Assembly (NCBI RefSeq): GCF_036030735.1
Contig: NZ_CP107928.1
Span: forward strand, 372,001-436,000
Direction: 5' to 3'
Length of the DNA: 64,000 bases
Source: Streptomyces sp. NBC_00425
GTDB taxonomy: Bacteria; Actinomycetota; Actinomycetes; Streptomycetales; Streptomycetaceae
Shown one piece after another: positions 1-8,804 of this stretch; position 1 is the first letter of the stretch; each line of letters begins with the position of its first letter. A model generated the notes under the pieces. The model did not search any database, was not told where the DNA came from, and saw only the letters and a program-made list of their open reading frames with translations. Both the position numbers and the translations under genes were made by a program.

Positions 1-3000
1 GTGCTGCAGATCCTCACCGAGACCACCGGCCGGGTGCTGGGCGAGCGCCGGCTGCGCCTGTTGAGCGAGACTGGCGCCCGCACCGCCGGGCTGCCCACCC
101 CGGACGAGGTCGCCCGCGTAGTCGCGGAGGTGCTGGGCTCCTATCCCGAGGAGATCCCGTTTCTGGGCCTGTACCTAGCCTCCGGGCCGGGGATGCTGCG
201 GTCGGCGGCCTCCGCCGGGCTCCGGCCGGCGCCCGAGGCCGTCTCGCTGAGTGCGGTCGACGGGTCAAAGATCGCGACCCGGCTGGCGCAGGTCGTCGCC
301 GACGGCGCCCCTGCCACGCTGCCGGCTGCCGCGCTCACCGGCGGCAACACCGCCGGGCAGCACGCCGCGGCCTCCCGGCTCCCGGTCGAGCACGCGCTGG
401 CTCTGCCCCTGGAGTGTGCGGGGCGGGTGGGAGGCGTCCTGGTGGTGGGCGTCAACCCCTGCTACCCACCGGCCGGGGCCTACCGGGACTTCTTGGAGGT
501 GCTCGCCGCCGCCGTGGCCGGGGCGCTGACGGCCGCGCTCGCCCACGACGAGCAGCGGCGGCGAGCGGAGGCGCTGACCGAGCTGGACCGGGCCAAGACC
601 ACCTTCTTCGCCAACGTCAGCCACGAGTTGCGCACCCCGCTCACCCTGCTCCTGGGCCCGCTCCAGCAGGCCCTGGCCGACGAGGACCGGCCCGAGCGGC
701 GCGAGCAGCTGGAGCTGGCCGAACGCGGCGCCCTGCGCCTACTGAAGCAGGTCAACACCCTCCTGGACGTCGCCAGGGCCGAGGCCGGGCAGATGCACCC
801 GGCCTTCGAGCCGGTCGACCTCGCCGGTGCCACGGCCGAGCTGGCCGGGGTGTTCCGCTCCGCCTTCGAAGCGGCCGGGCTGACGCTGGAGGTGGACTGC
901 CCGCCGCTGCCCAAGCCGGTCTCCCTGGACCGGGAGATGTGGGAGAAGATCATCCTCAACCTGCTCAGTAACGCCCTGAAGTTCACCTTCACCGGTGGCG
1001 CCCGGGTGCAGGCGGCCGCGGTTGGCGACCAGGCCCGGCTGACCTTGACCGACACCGGCACCGGCATTCCCGCTGACGAGTTGCCGCGCCTGTTCGAGCG
1101 CTTCCACCGGGTCCGCGGCGCCCGCTCCCGCTCCCACGAGGGCAGCGGCCTCGGCCTGGTGCTGGTGAGGGACTTGGTGGAAGCGCACGGCGGCACCGTC
1201 AGCGTGGACAGCCGGCCCGGTCAGGGCACCACCGTCACCGTGGACCTCCCCTTCGCCGCCGCCCACCGGCCCGGCCCGGCCCCGCCCGCGGCCGGCGCAG
1301 GATCCCCCAGGGAAGGCGGAGGCGGCCGGCCCGGTCGCGCCGCGGCCTATGTGGACGAGGCGCTGGGCTGGCTGGCGGCCGACCCCGTCCCCGCCACCCC
1401 CGCGGCAAGCACCCCGCACGCCCCCGCGACCCACGATGCCCCCGACGGCCCCGGCCCGCACGAAACCGACCGCCTCCACCCGGCCCGCCTGCTGGTCGTC
1501 GACGACAACGCCGACATGCGCGCCTACCTCACCCAGCTCCTGCAGCCCGACTACGACGTGCTGCTCGCCGCCGACGGCCAAGCCGCCCTGGACTTGGCCC
1601 TGGCGCAGCCGGTGGAGCTGGTGCTCAGCGACGTGATGATGCCCGGCATGGACGGCTTCGAGTTGGTCCGGGCGCTGCGCGCCGACCCGCGCACTGCCCG
1701 TCTGCCCATCGTCCTGCTCACCGCCCGCGCCGGCGAGGAGGAAGCCGTGCAGGGCCGACAGGCCGGCGCCGACGACTATCTGGCCAAACCCTTCTCCGCG
1801 CGCCAGCTGCTGGCGCGCGTCCGCACTGGGTTGGAACTGTCCCAGCTGCGTGAACAGGTCCTGACCGAGACCCGCAACCAGCTGGCCGTGCTGGCCACTC
1901 TGGCCGACGCGGGTCTGCGGCTGTCCGCCACCCTCGACCCGGACCAGATACTGCAGACTGCCGGACAGATCCTGCTGCCCGACTTCGCCGACCAGATCAG
2001 CATCCACCTCACCGCCGCGGCACCCGCCCCGGCGCAGTCGCCCCCGGCGTACATCGCAGGCACCCCTCTTCTTGCCCGCGAGGCCCTGGCCACCGCGGCC
2101 ACCCACGCGATCAACGGCACTGCTCCAGCCCCAGCCGTCCCACACCCGGCGCCCGCCGCCGTGCTGGCCCTGCCGCTGCAAGCCCACGACCGGACACTGG
2201 GGGCCCTGGTACTGGTCCGGCACACCGACTACTCCGCGGTCGAGCACAAGTATCTGGAGAACCTCGCCCACCGCCTGGCCCTCGCCTACGACAACGCCGC
2301 CCGGTACCACAACGAGCGCCGCCTCGCCCTGACCCTGCAGCGCGCCCTGCTGCCCCACCGCCTGCCCCAGGTGCCCGGGGTGCGCCTGGCCACCCACTAC
2401 CGGGCCAGCAACCGCGGCGCCGAGGTCGGCGGCGATTGGTACGACGTGCTCGCGCTGCCCGATGGTGCCGTGGGGCTGGCCATCGGCGACGTCATGGGCC
2501 ACGACGTGGAAGCCGCCACCGTGATGGGCCAACTCCGCTCCGCCCTGCACAGCCTCGCCATGGAGGGCGCCAGCCCGGCCCAGGTGCTGGCCAGGCTGGA
2601 CGCCTACCTGCAGTCGCTCGCCACCGACCGCTTCGCCACCTGCCTGTACGCGGTCTACAACCCACACCGCCACGACCTGCGCTACGCCGCCAGCGGGCAC
2701 CTGCCGCCCCTGCTGGTAGCCGCCGACACCGCCTACCTGGAGCTGTCCCCGGCGCTGCCGCTGGGACTGGGCAGCACCCCAGTCGACCGCGAGGTGGCGT
2801 TCCCGCCCGGCACCAGCTTGCTGCTATACACCGATGGCCTGGTGGAGAACCGGGTGCTGTCCCTGGACGATTGCCTGGCGGCCCTGCGCCAAACCTGCGG
2901 CGCACTGCCCGCCGCCGCCCGCACCGACCCCCAGCAGATCACCGAAGGGGCCCTGGAGCTGCTGAACACCCCCGACCAGGTCGACGACGACACCGCGCTC

Positions 3001-3096
3001 CTCGCCGCCACCGCCGAACCAGCGTGTCGAACCGGCGACCCGCAGGCTGACGGAAGTGCCGAACAAGCGACCGCTACCGCTCGTAGTCATTGCTGA
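1..3096 (+). CDS. Hybrid histidine kinase / response regulator / PP2C (SpoIIE-type) phosphatase, probably 5'-truncated
   Basis: A 1031-residue multidomain cytoplasmic signalling protein. Domains in order: GAF-like sensor (about 30-180), HisKA dimerisation domain with SHELRTPL (His208 in this frame), HATPase_c with N-box LLSNALKF and G-boxes GTGIP and GSGLGL (about 300-420), a Pro/Ala-rich linker, a receiver domain with VVDDN and phospho-acceptor Asp544 in LVLSDVMMPG, a second GAF (about 635-770), and a PP2C/SpoIIE serine phosphatase with GGDWYDV and GDVMGHD (about 790-1010). The family couples a phosphorelay to dephosphorylation of a target such as an anti-anti-sigma factor; the partner here is unknown. 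The GTG at base 1 is at the window edge. Homologues usually carry more N-terminal sequence, so the true start is probably upstream. Confidence 0.85.
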   Translation: MLQILTETTGRVLGERRLRLLSETGARTAGLPTPDEVARVVAEVLGSYPEEIPFLGLYLASGPGMLRSAASAGLRPAPEAVSLSAVDGSKIATRLAQVVADGAPATLPAAALTGGNTAGQHAAASRLPVEHALALPLECAGRVGGVLVVGVNPCYPPAGAYRDFLEVLAAAVAGALTAALAHDEQRRRAEALTELDRAKTTFFANVSHELRTPLTLLLGPLQQALADEDRPERREQLELAERGALRLLKQVNTLLDVARAEAGQMHPAFEPVDLAGATAELAGVFRSAFEAAGLTLEVDCPPLPKPVSLDREMWEKIILNLLSNALKFTFTGGARVQAAAVGDQARLTLTDTGTGIPADELPRLFERFHRVRGARSRSHEGSGLGLVLVRDLVEAHGGTVSVDSRPGQGTTVTVDLPFAAAHRPGPAPPAAGAGSPREGGGGRPGRAAAYVDEALGWLAADPVPATPAASTPHAPATHDAPDGPGPHETDRLHPARLLVVDDNADMRAYLTQLLQPDYDVLLAADGQAALDLALAQPVELVLSDVMMPGMDGFELVRALRADPRTARLPIVLLTARAGEEEAVQGRQAGADDYLAKPFSARQLLARVRTGLELSQLREQVLTETRNQLAVLATLADAGLRLSATLDPDQILQTAGQILLPDFADQISIHLTAAAPAPAQSPPAYIAGTPLLAREALATAATHAINGTAPAPAVPHPAPAAVLALPLQAHDRTLGALVLVRHTDYSAVEHKYLENLAHRLALAYDNAARYHNERRLALTLQRALLPHRLPQVPGVRLATHYRASNRGAEVGGDWYDVLALPDGAVGLAIGDVMGHDVEAATVMGQLRSALHSLAMEGASPAQVLARLDAYLQSLATDRFATCLYAVYNPHRHDLRYAASGHLPPLLVAADTAYLELSPALPLGLGSTPVDREVAFPPGTSLLLYTDGLVENRVLSLDDCLAALRQTCGALPAAARTDPQQITEGALELLNTPDQVDDDTALLAATAEPACRTGDPQADGSAEQATATARSHC

Positions 3097-3119
3097 GGAC
3101 GCTGCGGATTTACTGATCC

Positions 3120-3288
3120 ACTGAAGGTCTTTGCCCAGGTCACGAGCTGTCCGGCATAGGCGGAGTCGGCCCAGACGATGGTGATCTCGGGGTGCATCAG
3201 CCGCAGCCGGACCAGCACTTCCTTGGCCGCGTTGGGGCGCCGCGGCATAGACCAGTTCGGAGTCGGTCAGCACGGGTGGTCTGCCCAT
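3120..3288 (-). pseudogene. Mosaic transposase remnant (IS982-like N-terminus joined to an IS5-like fragment)
   Basis: On the minus strand the peptide GRPPVLTDSELVYAA (about 3288-3244) resembles the start of IS982/IS4-type transposases. It runs directly into a frame encoding KEVLVRLRLMHPEITIVWAD followed by SAYAGQLVTWAK (about 3238-3124), which is the DDE-domain core of an IS5-family transposase, including the Asp in WADSAYAG. The two parts belong to different families and neither is complete, so this is a scar of nested insertions and deletions. It is not expressed as a functional protein. Confidence 0.6.
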
Positions 3289-3334
3289 CGCGACCCTCCC
3301 AGTTCGTCGTCGATTTCACGTACAGCACGGTCAA

Positions 3335-3378
3335 GAGGGTGTTCAGATCATGCGGTGACGCAAGATCTGAACACCCTC
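3335..3378. repeat. Perfect 15-bp inverted repeat with 14-nt spacer
   Basis: The arms GAGGGTGTTCAGATC (3335-3349) and GATCTGAACACCCTC (3364-3378) are exact reverse complements. The element lies just past the stop of the minus-strand secreted enzyme at 3401 and next to transposase debris. No T-tract follows in either direction. It could be a factor-independent terminator for the upstream minus-strand gene, or two abutting terminal repeats left by an insertion sequence. The moderate GC content of the arms and the neighbouring transposase fragments favour an IS relic. Confidence 0.6.
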
Positions 3379-3400
3379 TGCTCATCTGATGGAGTACTGG

Positions 3401-4475
3401 CTACGGAGTGATGCTCAGGCCGCTGAAGTTGGCCGTACCCGAGATCTTGGTGTCGTGGGCGCTGTGGAAGACGCCCGCGTCCTCGGTCGCGTTGGCCCCG
3501 GACAGGTTCACCGCCGAGCCGACCTGGGTGAAGGTGGTCCCGTTGGTGGAGTAGTACCCGCTGACCTGGTTGCCCGTGCGGGTGAGCCGCAGCCAGAGCG
3601 GTGCCTTGATGCCCGTGATCTTCGCCTCGGTGTCGAGGTATCCGTCGCCGTTGGAGTCGTATTCGCGAACGACTCCGTTGCCCGGCGTCACGGCCATGAC
3701 CGCGTACCCCGCCGAACTGCCGGCACCGGCGATGCTGTTACGCACCATGATGCCCGCTTTCGCCCAGGAGTTGGCGTCGTCCAACTGGTCCACCTTGACG
3801 GTCACGGTGGTGCCGCTGCTGAACGACTGGCTCTGGTAGACGGCCCCGTACTGGTCGTCGTGCTGCCCCCCACCACCCCAGACGTCGGCCCCGGTACCGG
3901 TGATCGCGATCTGGCTCTGGTGCTGGTCGAGGATGGCCGGGATGTTCGCGTATCCGGCGAGCGGGAGCGTGGTGATGCTCAGGTTGTCGAAGGTGGCCGT
4001 GCCCGGGACGTTGACGTCGTGGGAGGAGTGGAAGACGCCCACGTCCTCGGTCGCGTTGGCCCCGGACAGGTTCACCGCCGAGCCGACCTGGGTGAAGGTG
4101 GTCCCGTTGGTGGAGTAGTACCCGCTGACCTGGTTGCCCGTGCGCGTGAGCCGCAACCAGACCGGTGCCGTGATGCCCGTGGTCTTCGCGTTGGTGTCGA
4201 GGTATCCGTCGCCGTTGGAGTCGGACCCGAGAACGACTCCGTTGCCCGGCGTCACCGCCATGACCGCGTACCCCGCCGAACTGCCGGCACCAGCGATGCT
4301 GTTACGCACCATGATGCCCGCTTTGGCCCAGGGGTTGGTGTTGTCCAGCTGGTTCACCTTGACGGTCACGGTGGTGCCGTTGGTGAACGCTTGGCTCTGG
4401 TAGACGGCCCCGTACTGGTCGTCGTGCTGTCCGCCGGCACCCCAGACGTCGGCCCCGGCTTCGGTGATCGCGAAC
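3401..4475 (-). repeat. Tandem duplication of a ~564-bp module inside the beta-helix gene
   Basis: Two direct copies with a period of 564 bp (for example, the same run begins at 3491 and at 4055) encode the two C-terminal modules of the secreted enzyme. Long stretches are identical at nucleotide level, including synonymous positions, so the duplication is recent or is kept uniform by gene conversion. Differences cluster around the segment encoding NGDGYLDT and at the module ends. Confidence 0.85.
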
Positions 4476-6565
4476 TGGCCGCCCGCCTGACTGAAGGTGG
4501 CCGGCGAGTTCACCGCGAAGGTGGAGTAGGGAGCGGTCACCGGGTACTTGAGGTACTGGTACGCGGGTTCCAGACCGGCCGCGTTCATGACCGCTTGGGC
4601 GCCCGCCGGCCAGGCACCGCCCGTGACGATCTGCGTGCCGCTGACCACGTTGCCACGAACCCCGTTGACGACGTCACCGTCCCTCGTGGTCCAGTTGTCG
4701 GTCAGGGTGAAATTACCGGTGTTGGAGTTAGTGGGGGCGTTCGCGTGGACGTAGTCTCCGCTCCCGTTGAAGACGTTGTTGGTGGCGGACAGGTATCGCG
4801 ATCCCTCGTCGAAATACATGCCGTGGTTGCCGCCGGCGGTGCAGTAGTTCCGGTCGATCACACTGGAGGGGCTCGCCGACAGGGTGTAGACGCAGCCGGC
4901 GTCGTTCATCGACTGCAGGAAGTTGTGCACGTAGTTGGCGACCACCGAGTTCCCCGAGGCCGTCGTCGGGGTGTTGTACACCGGCTGATAGTTGTACAGA
5001 CCCCGGTTGGCGTAGTCCGTGCTGCCGCCCACGTCGTTGACTCCCCACCCGAAGCCGAGGGCGATGCCGGAGTAGGGGAGGTTGTACGCCTCGTTGTGGC
5101 TGATCTCTGCGTTGGTGGTGTACGTGGCGAGAATCGCGGCGTTGTCACGGTAGTCGATGGCGACGTCGTGGATGAGGTTGTTCTTGATGGTGATGTTCTT
5201 GTTCGTCATCCGGGCGTCACTGGGGTGATGCGCGTCTTCCTGGGATCCGCCGACGATGATGCCGCCCGCTGCGATCTGGTTGAAGAGCGAGCCGACGACG
5301 GTGATGTCGCCGGCTCCCAGGCCGACGCCCGAGGTGTTCGCGTTGGCGTCCTCGCCGATACCGAGGCCGTACTGGCCGATGCCGACGAACTTGTCGGCGC
5401 TGAACGTCACGTGGTTCGCTGCGGACACCTGTACCGCCGCGGGCATCTGCAGCCAGACGGGGCGGGTCGCCTCGAACAGGCTGCATCCCGCTTTGCAGGA
5501 GTTGAAGGCATCCGCCGGCCTGTTCCAGTTGCCCTTGATGTACCCGCCGGTCTGCTGGTCGGCCCAGCCCTCGTTGGTGCTCGGGTGCAGCCAGCTCGTG
5601 TGGGAGAACTGCACACCGACGAAGGACAGATCGTGGGCCGGCGCGTCGTAGGTGCCGCCGACGCTGATGAGCGACTCCAGCCGCGGCAGCTCCACGTCAG
5701 CGGTACTGAGGTCCTGCCCCGTCAGCGGCTTGTAGTAGAGGTAGCCGGTGGCGGTGTTCAGATACCACTCCCCTGCGGCATCGAGGAATTCGTAGGCGTT
5801 CTCCAGGTACGCCGGTCCCTTGCGGAACGGGGACTGGACGGTGTCCCAGCCCCAGGTGTTGTTGTCCCAGGCGGGCTGCTGCATGGTGGCCGTGTTGTTG
5901 CTGATGCTCTGGACCGGCATGTAGCGGTCGGTCCAGCTGTCGAGCGTCTCGAGCTCCACCCGGCTCTGGTTGGCCAGCGAGTTCAGGTAGCTCAGTGCGG
6001 AATTGGTGAAGGTGAACCCGGTCGAGGTGAAAGTCAGGTCGGAGCGGGTGACCTGGGTGCGCGCCCGGGTGGCGAGCAGGCCGTCGACGTAGAGCTGGCG
6101 GGTGTCGAAGCCGGTACCGACGTTGGCGCGCCAGATGTCCTTGGTCGCGTCGAACTGCGACCAGCCGGTTATCTTCTGCGCCCCCGAGATGATCGGGTTC
6201 GCTCCGGGGGCGGCCTTCCACACCACCGTGTGGCCGTTGTTGCCCGAGTCGGCGGCGGTGAAGGAGAGCGGGGCGGAGAGGCGGTAGGTACCGTCCGCCA
6301 ACTGCACGACGATGTCGCCGGTCATGCCGGCGTTGACCGCACGCACCGAGGTCTGCGCCTGGGTGATCGAACACGGCTGTGTCACGGAGCAGGCGGTGCC
6401 GGTGCCTGAGGGCGACGCGTAGAGCGTCGTCATGGTCGCGGCCTGCGCCGTTCCGGCGGACGCGACTGCGGAGAGCAGGGCGCCGACGAGCGCCGTCGCC
6501 GCGGTCGCGGCACGTATCCGCAGCTTGGGGCGGCGCGATGGGATGGTTCTTCGGAGTGAAAGCAC
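3401..6565 (-). CDS. Secreted right-handed beta-helix carbohydrate-active protein (GH141-like) with duplicated C-terminal modules
   Basis: A 1054-residue exported protein. The GTG start at 6565 is chosen because GAAGGAG lies 5 nt upstream; it gives an arginine-rich n-region, a hydrophobic segment and an AQA-type cleavage site near residue 42. Residues about 45-700 form a right-handed parallel beta-helix beginning LYASPSGTG and carrying GDIVVQLADGTYRL and ITGWSQF motifs seen in GH141/GH120-like enzymes (alpha-L-fucosidases, xylan-active enzymes). The C-terminus holds two almost identical ~188-residue beta-sandwich modules starting ADVWG(A/G)GGQHDDQ, probably carbohydrate-binding. It is paralogous to the protein at 19626-22724, which suggests a shared extracellular polysaccharide target. 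Substrate is inferred, not shown. Confidence 0.8.
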   Translation of the reverse strand: MLSLRRTIPSRRPKLRIRAATAATALVGALLSAVASAGTAQAATMTTLYASPSGTGTACSVTQPCSITQAQTSVRAVNAGMTGDIVVQLADGTYRLSAPLSFTAADSGNNGHTVVWKAAPGANPIISGAQKITGWSQFDATKDIWRANVGTGFDTRQLYVDGLLATRARTQVTRSDLTFTSTGFTFTNSALSYLNSLANQSRVELETLDSWTDRYMPVQSISNNTATMQQPAWDNNTWGWDTVQSPFRKGPAYLENAYEFLDAAGEWYLNTATGYLYYKPLTGQDLSTADVELPRLESLISVGGTYDAPAHDLSFVGVQFSHTSWLHPSTNEGWADQQTGGYIKGNWNRPADAFNSCKAGCSLFEATRPVWLQMPAAVQVSAANHVTFSADKFVGIGQYGLGIGEDANANTSGVGLGAGDITVVGSLFNQIAAGGIIVGGSQEDAHHPSDARMTNKNITIKNNLIHDVAIDYRDNAAILATYTTNAEISHNEAYNLPYSGIALGFGWGVNDVGGSTDYANRGLYNYQPVYNTPTTASGNSVVANYVHNFLQSMNDAGCVYTLSASPSSVIDRNYCTAGGNHGMYFDEGSRYLSATNNVFNGSGDYVHANAPTNSNTGNFTLTDNWTTRDGDVVNGVRGNVVSGTQIVTGGAWPAGAQAVMNAAGLEPAYQYLKYPVTAPYSTFAVNSPATFSQAGGQFAITEAGADVWGAGGQHDDQYGAVYQSQAFTNGTTVTVKVNQLDNTNPWAKAGIMVRNSIAGAGSSAGYAVMAVTPGNGVVLGSDSNGDGYLDTNAKTTGITAPVWLRLTRTGNQVSGYYSTNGTTFTQVGSAVNLSGANATEDVGVFHSSHDVNVPGTATFDNLSITTLPLAGYANIPAILDQHQSQIAITGTGADVWGGGGQHDDQYGAVYQSQSFSSGTTVTVKVDQLDDANSWAKAGIMVRNSIAGAGSSAGYAVMAVTPGNGVVREYDSNGDGYLDTEAKITGIKAPLWLRLTRTGNQVSGYYSTNGTTFTQVGSAVNLSGANATEDAGVFHSAHDTKISGTANFSGLSITP

Positions 6566-6666
6566 GAGGGCTCCTTCGGTGATGCGCACCGTGCCTGGTC
6601 CCATCCCGGTCGCGACCCGGCGGACTTCGGCCATGTTTCACCGGCGTTTCGCCGGGCGGACGGAAC

Positions 6667-6704
6667 TTCATCATATGAATGACATAATCTGCAAGGTGTA
6701 TGCT
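6667..6704. promoter_or_regulatory. Divergent promoter/operator region between the beta-helix gene and its GntR neighbour
   Basis: The 169-bp spacer between the divergent starts at 6565 and 6735 has an unusually AT-rich core. It contains the palindrome TTCATCATATGAA (6667-6679; arms TTCAT/ATGAA) and a further ATGACATAAT. A TATGAT hexamer on the minus strand (6675-6670) could be a -10 for the secreted enzyme. FadR-type GntR proteins bind short AT-rich palindromes of this kind, so the adjacent regulator probably controls both genes. This is inference from position and symmetry. Confidence 0.45.
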
Positions 6705-6734
6705 GTGCTATTTCCTGATCACGAGGAGCCGCAC

Positions 6735-7508
6735 GTGGCCAGTACCCCGGCCGGTCGTCAACGACTGGCGCCTGCGCCCTCGGAGGGGTCGCTGGGAGCC
6801 GTGCCCCGACGGCAGACTGGCAGGCTCAGTGACACTGTGGTGACCTATCTCGTCGACCGGATTGTGGGCGGGACCTATCCGCCGGACTCCGCGCTGCCCA
6901 TCGAGGCGATGCTGTGCGAGGAGTTCGGCGTCAGCCGGACCGTCGTGCGCGAGTCGGTGAAGGTACTCGAAGAAAAGGGGCTGGTCACGGCGGCGCCCGG
7001 ACGCGGTACACGGGTACGCGAGCCGCAAGAGTGGAATCTTCTGGACCCTGTCGTCCTGGAGGCCCGGGTCCGTCACGACCAGACGCTGACGATCCTCGAC
7101 CAGCTCGTCACCGTACGGATCGCCCTGGAGGCCGAGATGGCCGCCGAAGCGGCCGGCCGCATCACCGACCTCGAACTCGCCCAACTCGAGGAGCGGGCCA
7201 CCGCGCTGCGGGCGGCACTGGACGACCCGGCGCGCTACGGCGAGGAAGACGCCGCCTTCCACGAGATCATCATGAGGGCTTCCGGGAACCTCCTGGGACA
7301 AGCGATCATCCGCAGCATTCACGGCAAGGCCCGCCTGTCCCGCCTCTACCACGGTCACGCAACCCGGGACGGCTTGACCGTGTCCCTGGGCGAACACGTG
7401 GCAATACTCGAACTGCTCCGGCATCGTGACGCCGACGGAGCCGCCCGGGCGATGCGCGAGCACATCGCCCGGGCGTGGGCGAGCCGCCGGCCGACCCCGC
7501 AGACGTGA
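6735..7508 (+). CDS. FadR/GntR-family transcriptional regulator
   Basis: A 257-residue regulator. The GTG start at 6735 is preceded by CGAGGAG at 6 nt. The N-terminal winged helix-turn-helix spans about residues 35-95 (YPPDSALPIEAMLCEEFGVS then RTVVRESVKVLEEKGLV). The FCD ligand-binding all-helical domain follows, with metal/ligand residues in the pattern D/E..H (FHEIIMRASGN) and a C-terminal EHVAIL..L...D helix. FCD regulators usually sense sugar acids or carboxylic acids. Its divergent position suggests control of the secreted enzyme at 3401-6565 and perhaps the catabolic operon from 9014. Confidence 0.88.
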   Translation: MASTPAGRQRLAPAPSEGSLGAVPRRQTGRLSDTVVTYLVDRIVGGTYPPDSALPIEAMLCEEFGVSRTVVRESVKVLEEKGLVTAAPGRGTRVREPQEWNLLDPVVLEARVRHDQTLTILDQLVTVRIALEAEMAAEAAGRITDLELAQLEERATALRAALDDPARYGEEDAAFHEIIMRASGNLLGQAIIRSIHGKARLSRLYHGHATRDGLTVSLGEHVAILELLRHRDADGAARAMREHIARAWASRRPTPQT

Positions 7509-7576
7509 CGTTACCGACGGCCCCACGTCCGCCGGCACCGACCAGTTGGGCCACTGCGCTCCTCCACAGGGGCCCG

Positions 7577-7630
7577 CCTCATAGACCTCACAGTGGCTAG
7601 TGCACTCATAGACCTCACAGTGGCTAGTGC
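7577..7630. repeat. Perfect 27-bp tandem repeat, two copies
   Basis: The 27-mer starting CTCATAGACCTCACAGTGG and ending CTAGTGCA occurs at 7577-7603 and again, identically, at 7604-7630. It lies in the gap between two convergent GntR regulator genes. No coding sequence crosses it convincingly. It may be a duplicated protein-binding site or a replication-slippage scar. Confidence 0.85.
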
Positions 7631-7953
7631 AGAGGGGAAGACGGCGTGCCAATTTCCCGTCGTCCTCAAGGTTCGTCCCCGCAGGGCCCGAATCGTTGCA
7701 GGTGGGCCACCGAAGCCCCCTCTTCGAGAGGGGTGCGTCGCGGCCCGCAGGTTCTCCCTGTCCTGAGCCGGGAGTGCGCCGTACCGCTCCCCACTCTCAT
7801 CTTGAACGACGGCAGCAGCGGACACTGACTCCAGGTCGGCCTCGGCTCGACCCGCTCGCCATGCTCATCCAGTGGCCGGTCGCCGGCGGCGCCGATCAGG
7901 ACAGGCGACTCGTCACCCTGTGACAGCCCCTCCGGCATGTGCCGGCACAACGG
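7631..7953. other. Non-coding gap with no recognisable gene
   Basis: About 320 bp between the tandem repeat and the stop of the minus-strand GntR gene. Several short open frames exist on both strands, but none shows a ribosome site, a known motif or a coherent family match. I see no terminator-like hairpin strong enough to name. Confidence 0.4.
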
Positions 7954-8712
7954 TCAGCCGAACAGGCGCCGCTGGATCTCCCGTCGGTAGTCTTCCAGCG
8001 TCCGGTCGAGGTGTACGGCCGTGGCCTCGGCGGCCTCGTCGGGTCGGCCGTCGCGAATGGCGCGGTAGATCGCCTCGTGTTCCTCGACCGCGGCCGCGGT
8101 GCCCTCGCCGAAGGTGTCGTGGACGATCGCGCTGGACTGGCGCTGCAGCCGACGAGCTTCACGCACCGCGCTGCCGAGGAAGGTGTTGTGCGAAGCCGCG
8201 GCCACCGCGGCGTGGAAGTCGTCGTCGGCCTGATTGAAGACGCCGACCTCACCCTGGGCGTACCCGTGCCGGCACTGCTGCATGGCGACCTCGATGGTGC
8301 GCAGTTCGGCAGGCGTGGCACGGGTCGCCGCGAGCCTGGCGGCGGCCATCTCCTGGACCCTTCGGAACTCGAACAGCATGAGCACGTGATCGAGGTCGAC
8401 GGGCCGGAAGAAGCCGCCCCAGCGGCTGGTGATCAGCATGCCTTCGTCGTCCGCGACGAACAGTCCGCGCCCCTTGTGCGCCCGGACCCTGCCGAGCGCC
8501 GAGAGGATCTTCACGGCATCCCGGACAATACCCCGGCTGGTGTCCAGCTGCTGGGCGAGGTCGTGCTCCGTTGGCATCCGGTCGCCGGGGACCAGACGCG
8601 ACTGGGCGATGAACTCGAGGATCCGCTCCGCCACGACCTCGTATCCGGGCCGGTAGTCGCGCCGCTCGTCCGCGCCGTTCACCACTGCTGGGACGGCGGG
8701 CGTGTCGTTCAT
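7954..8712 (-). CDS. FadR/GntR-family transcriptional regulator of the sugar operon
   Basis: A 252-residue regulator. The ATG at 8712 has GGAGG 8 nt upstream; the longer frame lacks such a site. The N-terminal winged helix (about 20-85) includes RILEFIAQSRLVPGDRMPTE and HDLAQQLDTSRGIVRDAVK. The FCD domain (about 105-235) includes FNQADDDFHAAVAAASHN, supplying the acidic and histidine ligand residues typical of the family. It is divergent from the ABC-transporter/catabolic operon at 9014, and a 17-bp palindrome lies between them, so it is the best candidate for the local repressor, probably responding to a sugar acid. Confidence 0.88.
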   Translation of the reverse strand: MNDTPAVPAVVNGADERRDYRPGYEVVAERILEFIAQSRLVPGDRMPTEHDLAQQLDTSRGIVRDAVKILSALGRVRAHKGRGLFVADDEGMLITSRWGGFFRPVDLDHVLMLFEFRRVQEMAAARLAATRATPAELRTIEVAMQQCRHGYAQGEVGVFNQADDDFHAAVAAASHNTFLGSAVREARRLQRQSSAIVHDTFGEGTAAAVEEHEAIYRAIRDGRPDEAAEATAVHLDRTLEDYRREIQRRLFG

Positions 8713-8787
8713 GTGTCCTGCCTCCGGTTGATTGCGACGACGGTGACTGATCAACCTTAACCGCGTTCATCGCACCGCAGACACTCC

Positions 8788-8804
8788 AATGAGTCGTACT
8801 CATT
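8788..8804. promoter_or_regulatory. Probable GntR operator, 17-bp palindrome
   Basis: AATGAGTCGTACTCATT has perfect 7-bp arms around a 3-nt centre. It lies 76 bp upstream of the divergent GntR start (8712) and about 210 bp upstream of the ABC operon (9014). Size and symmetry fit a FadR-type dimer site. A weaker related motif, ATGACTCACAGTAGTC, follows near 8868-8883. Confidence 0.6.

Noticed and set aside
739..2700. A 653-codon minus-strand frame opposite the sensor kinase
   Set aside because: Antisense of clear HATPase, receiver and PP2C domains.
3335..3378. Calling the 15-bp inverted repeat a definite terminator
   Set aside because: No T-tract and moderate GC; an IS-end relic is at least as likely, so it is listed as a repeat.
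3389..6409. A 1006-codon plus-strand open frame opposite the secreted beta-helix gene
   Set aside because: It is the high-GC mirror of the real minus-strand gene: Val/Gly/Arg-rich, no motifs, no ribosome site.
7627..7923. A 98-codon plus-strand frame between the two GntR genes
   Set aside because: No ribosome site, no motif and a low-complexity Arg/Pro/Ser composition.
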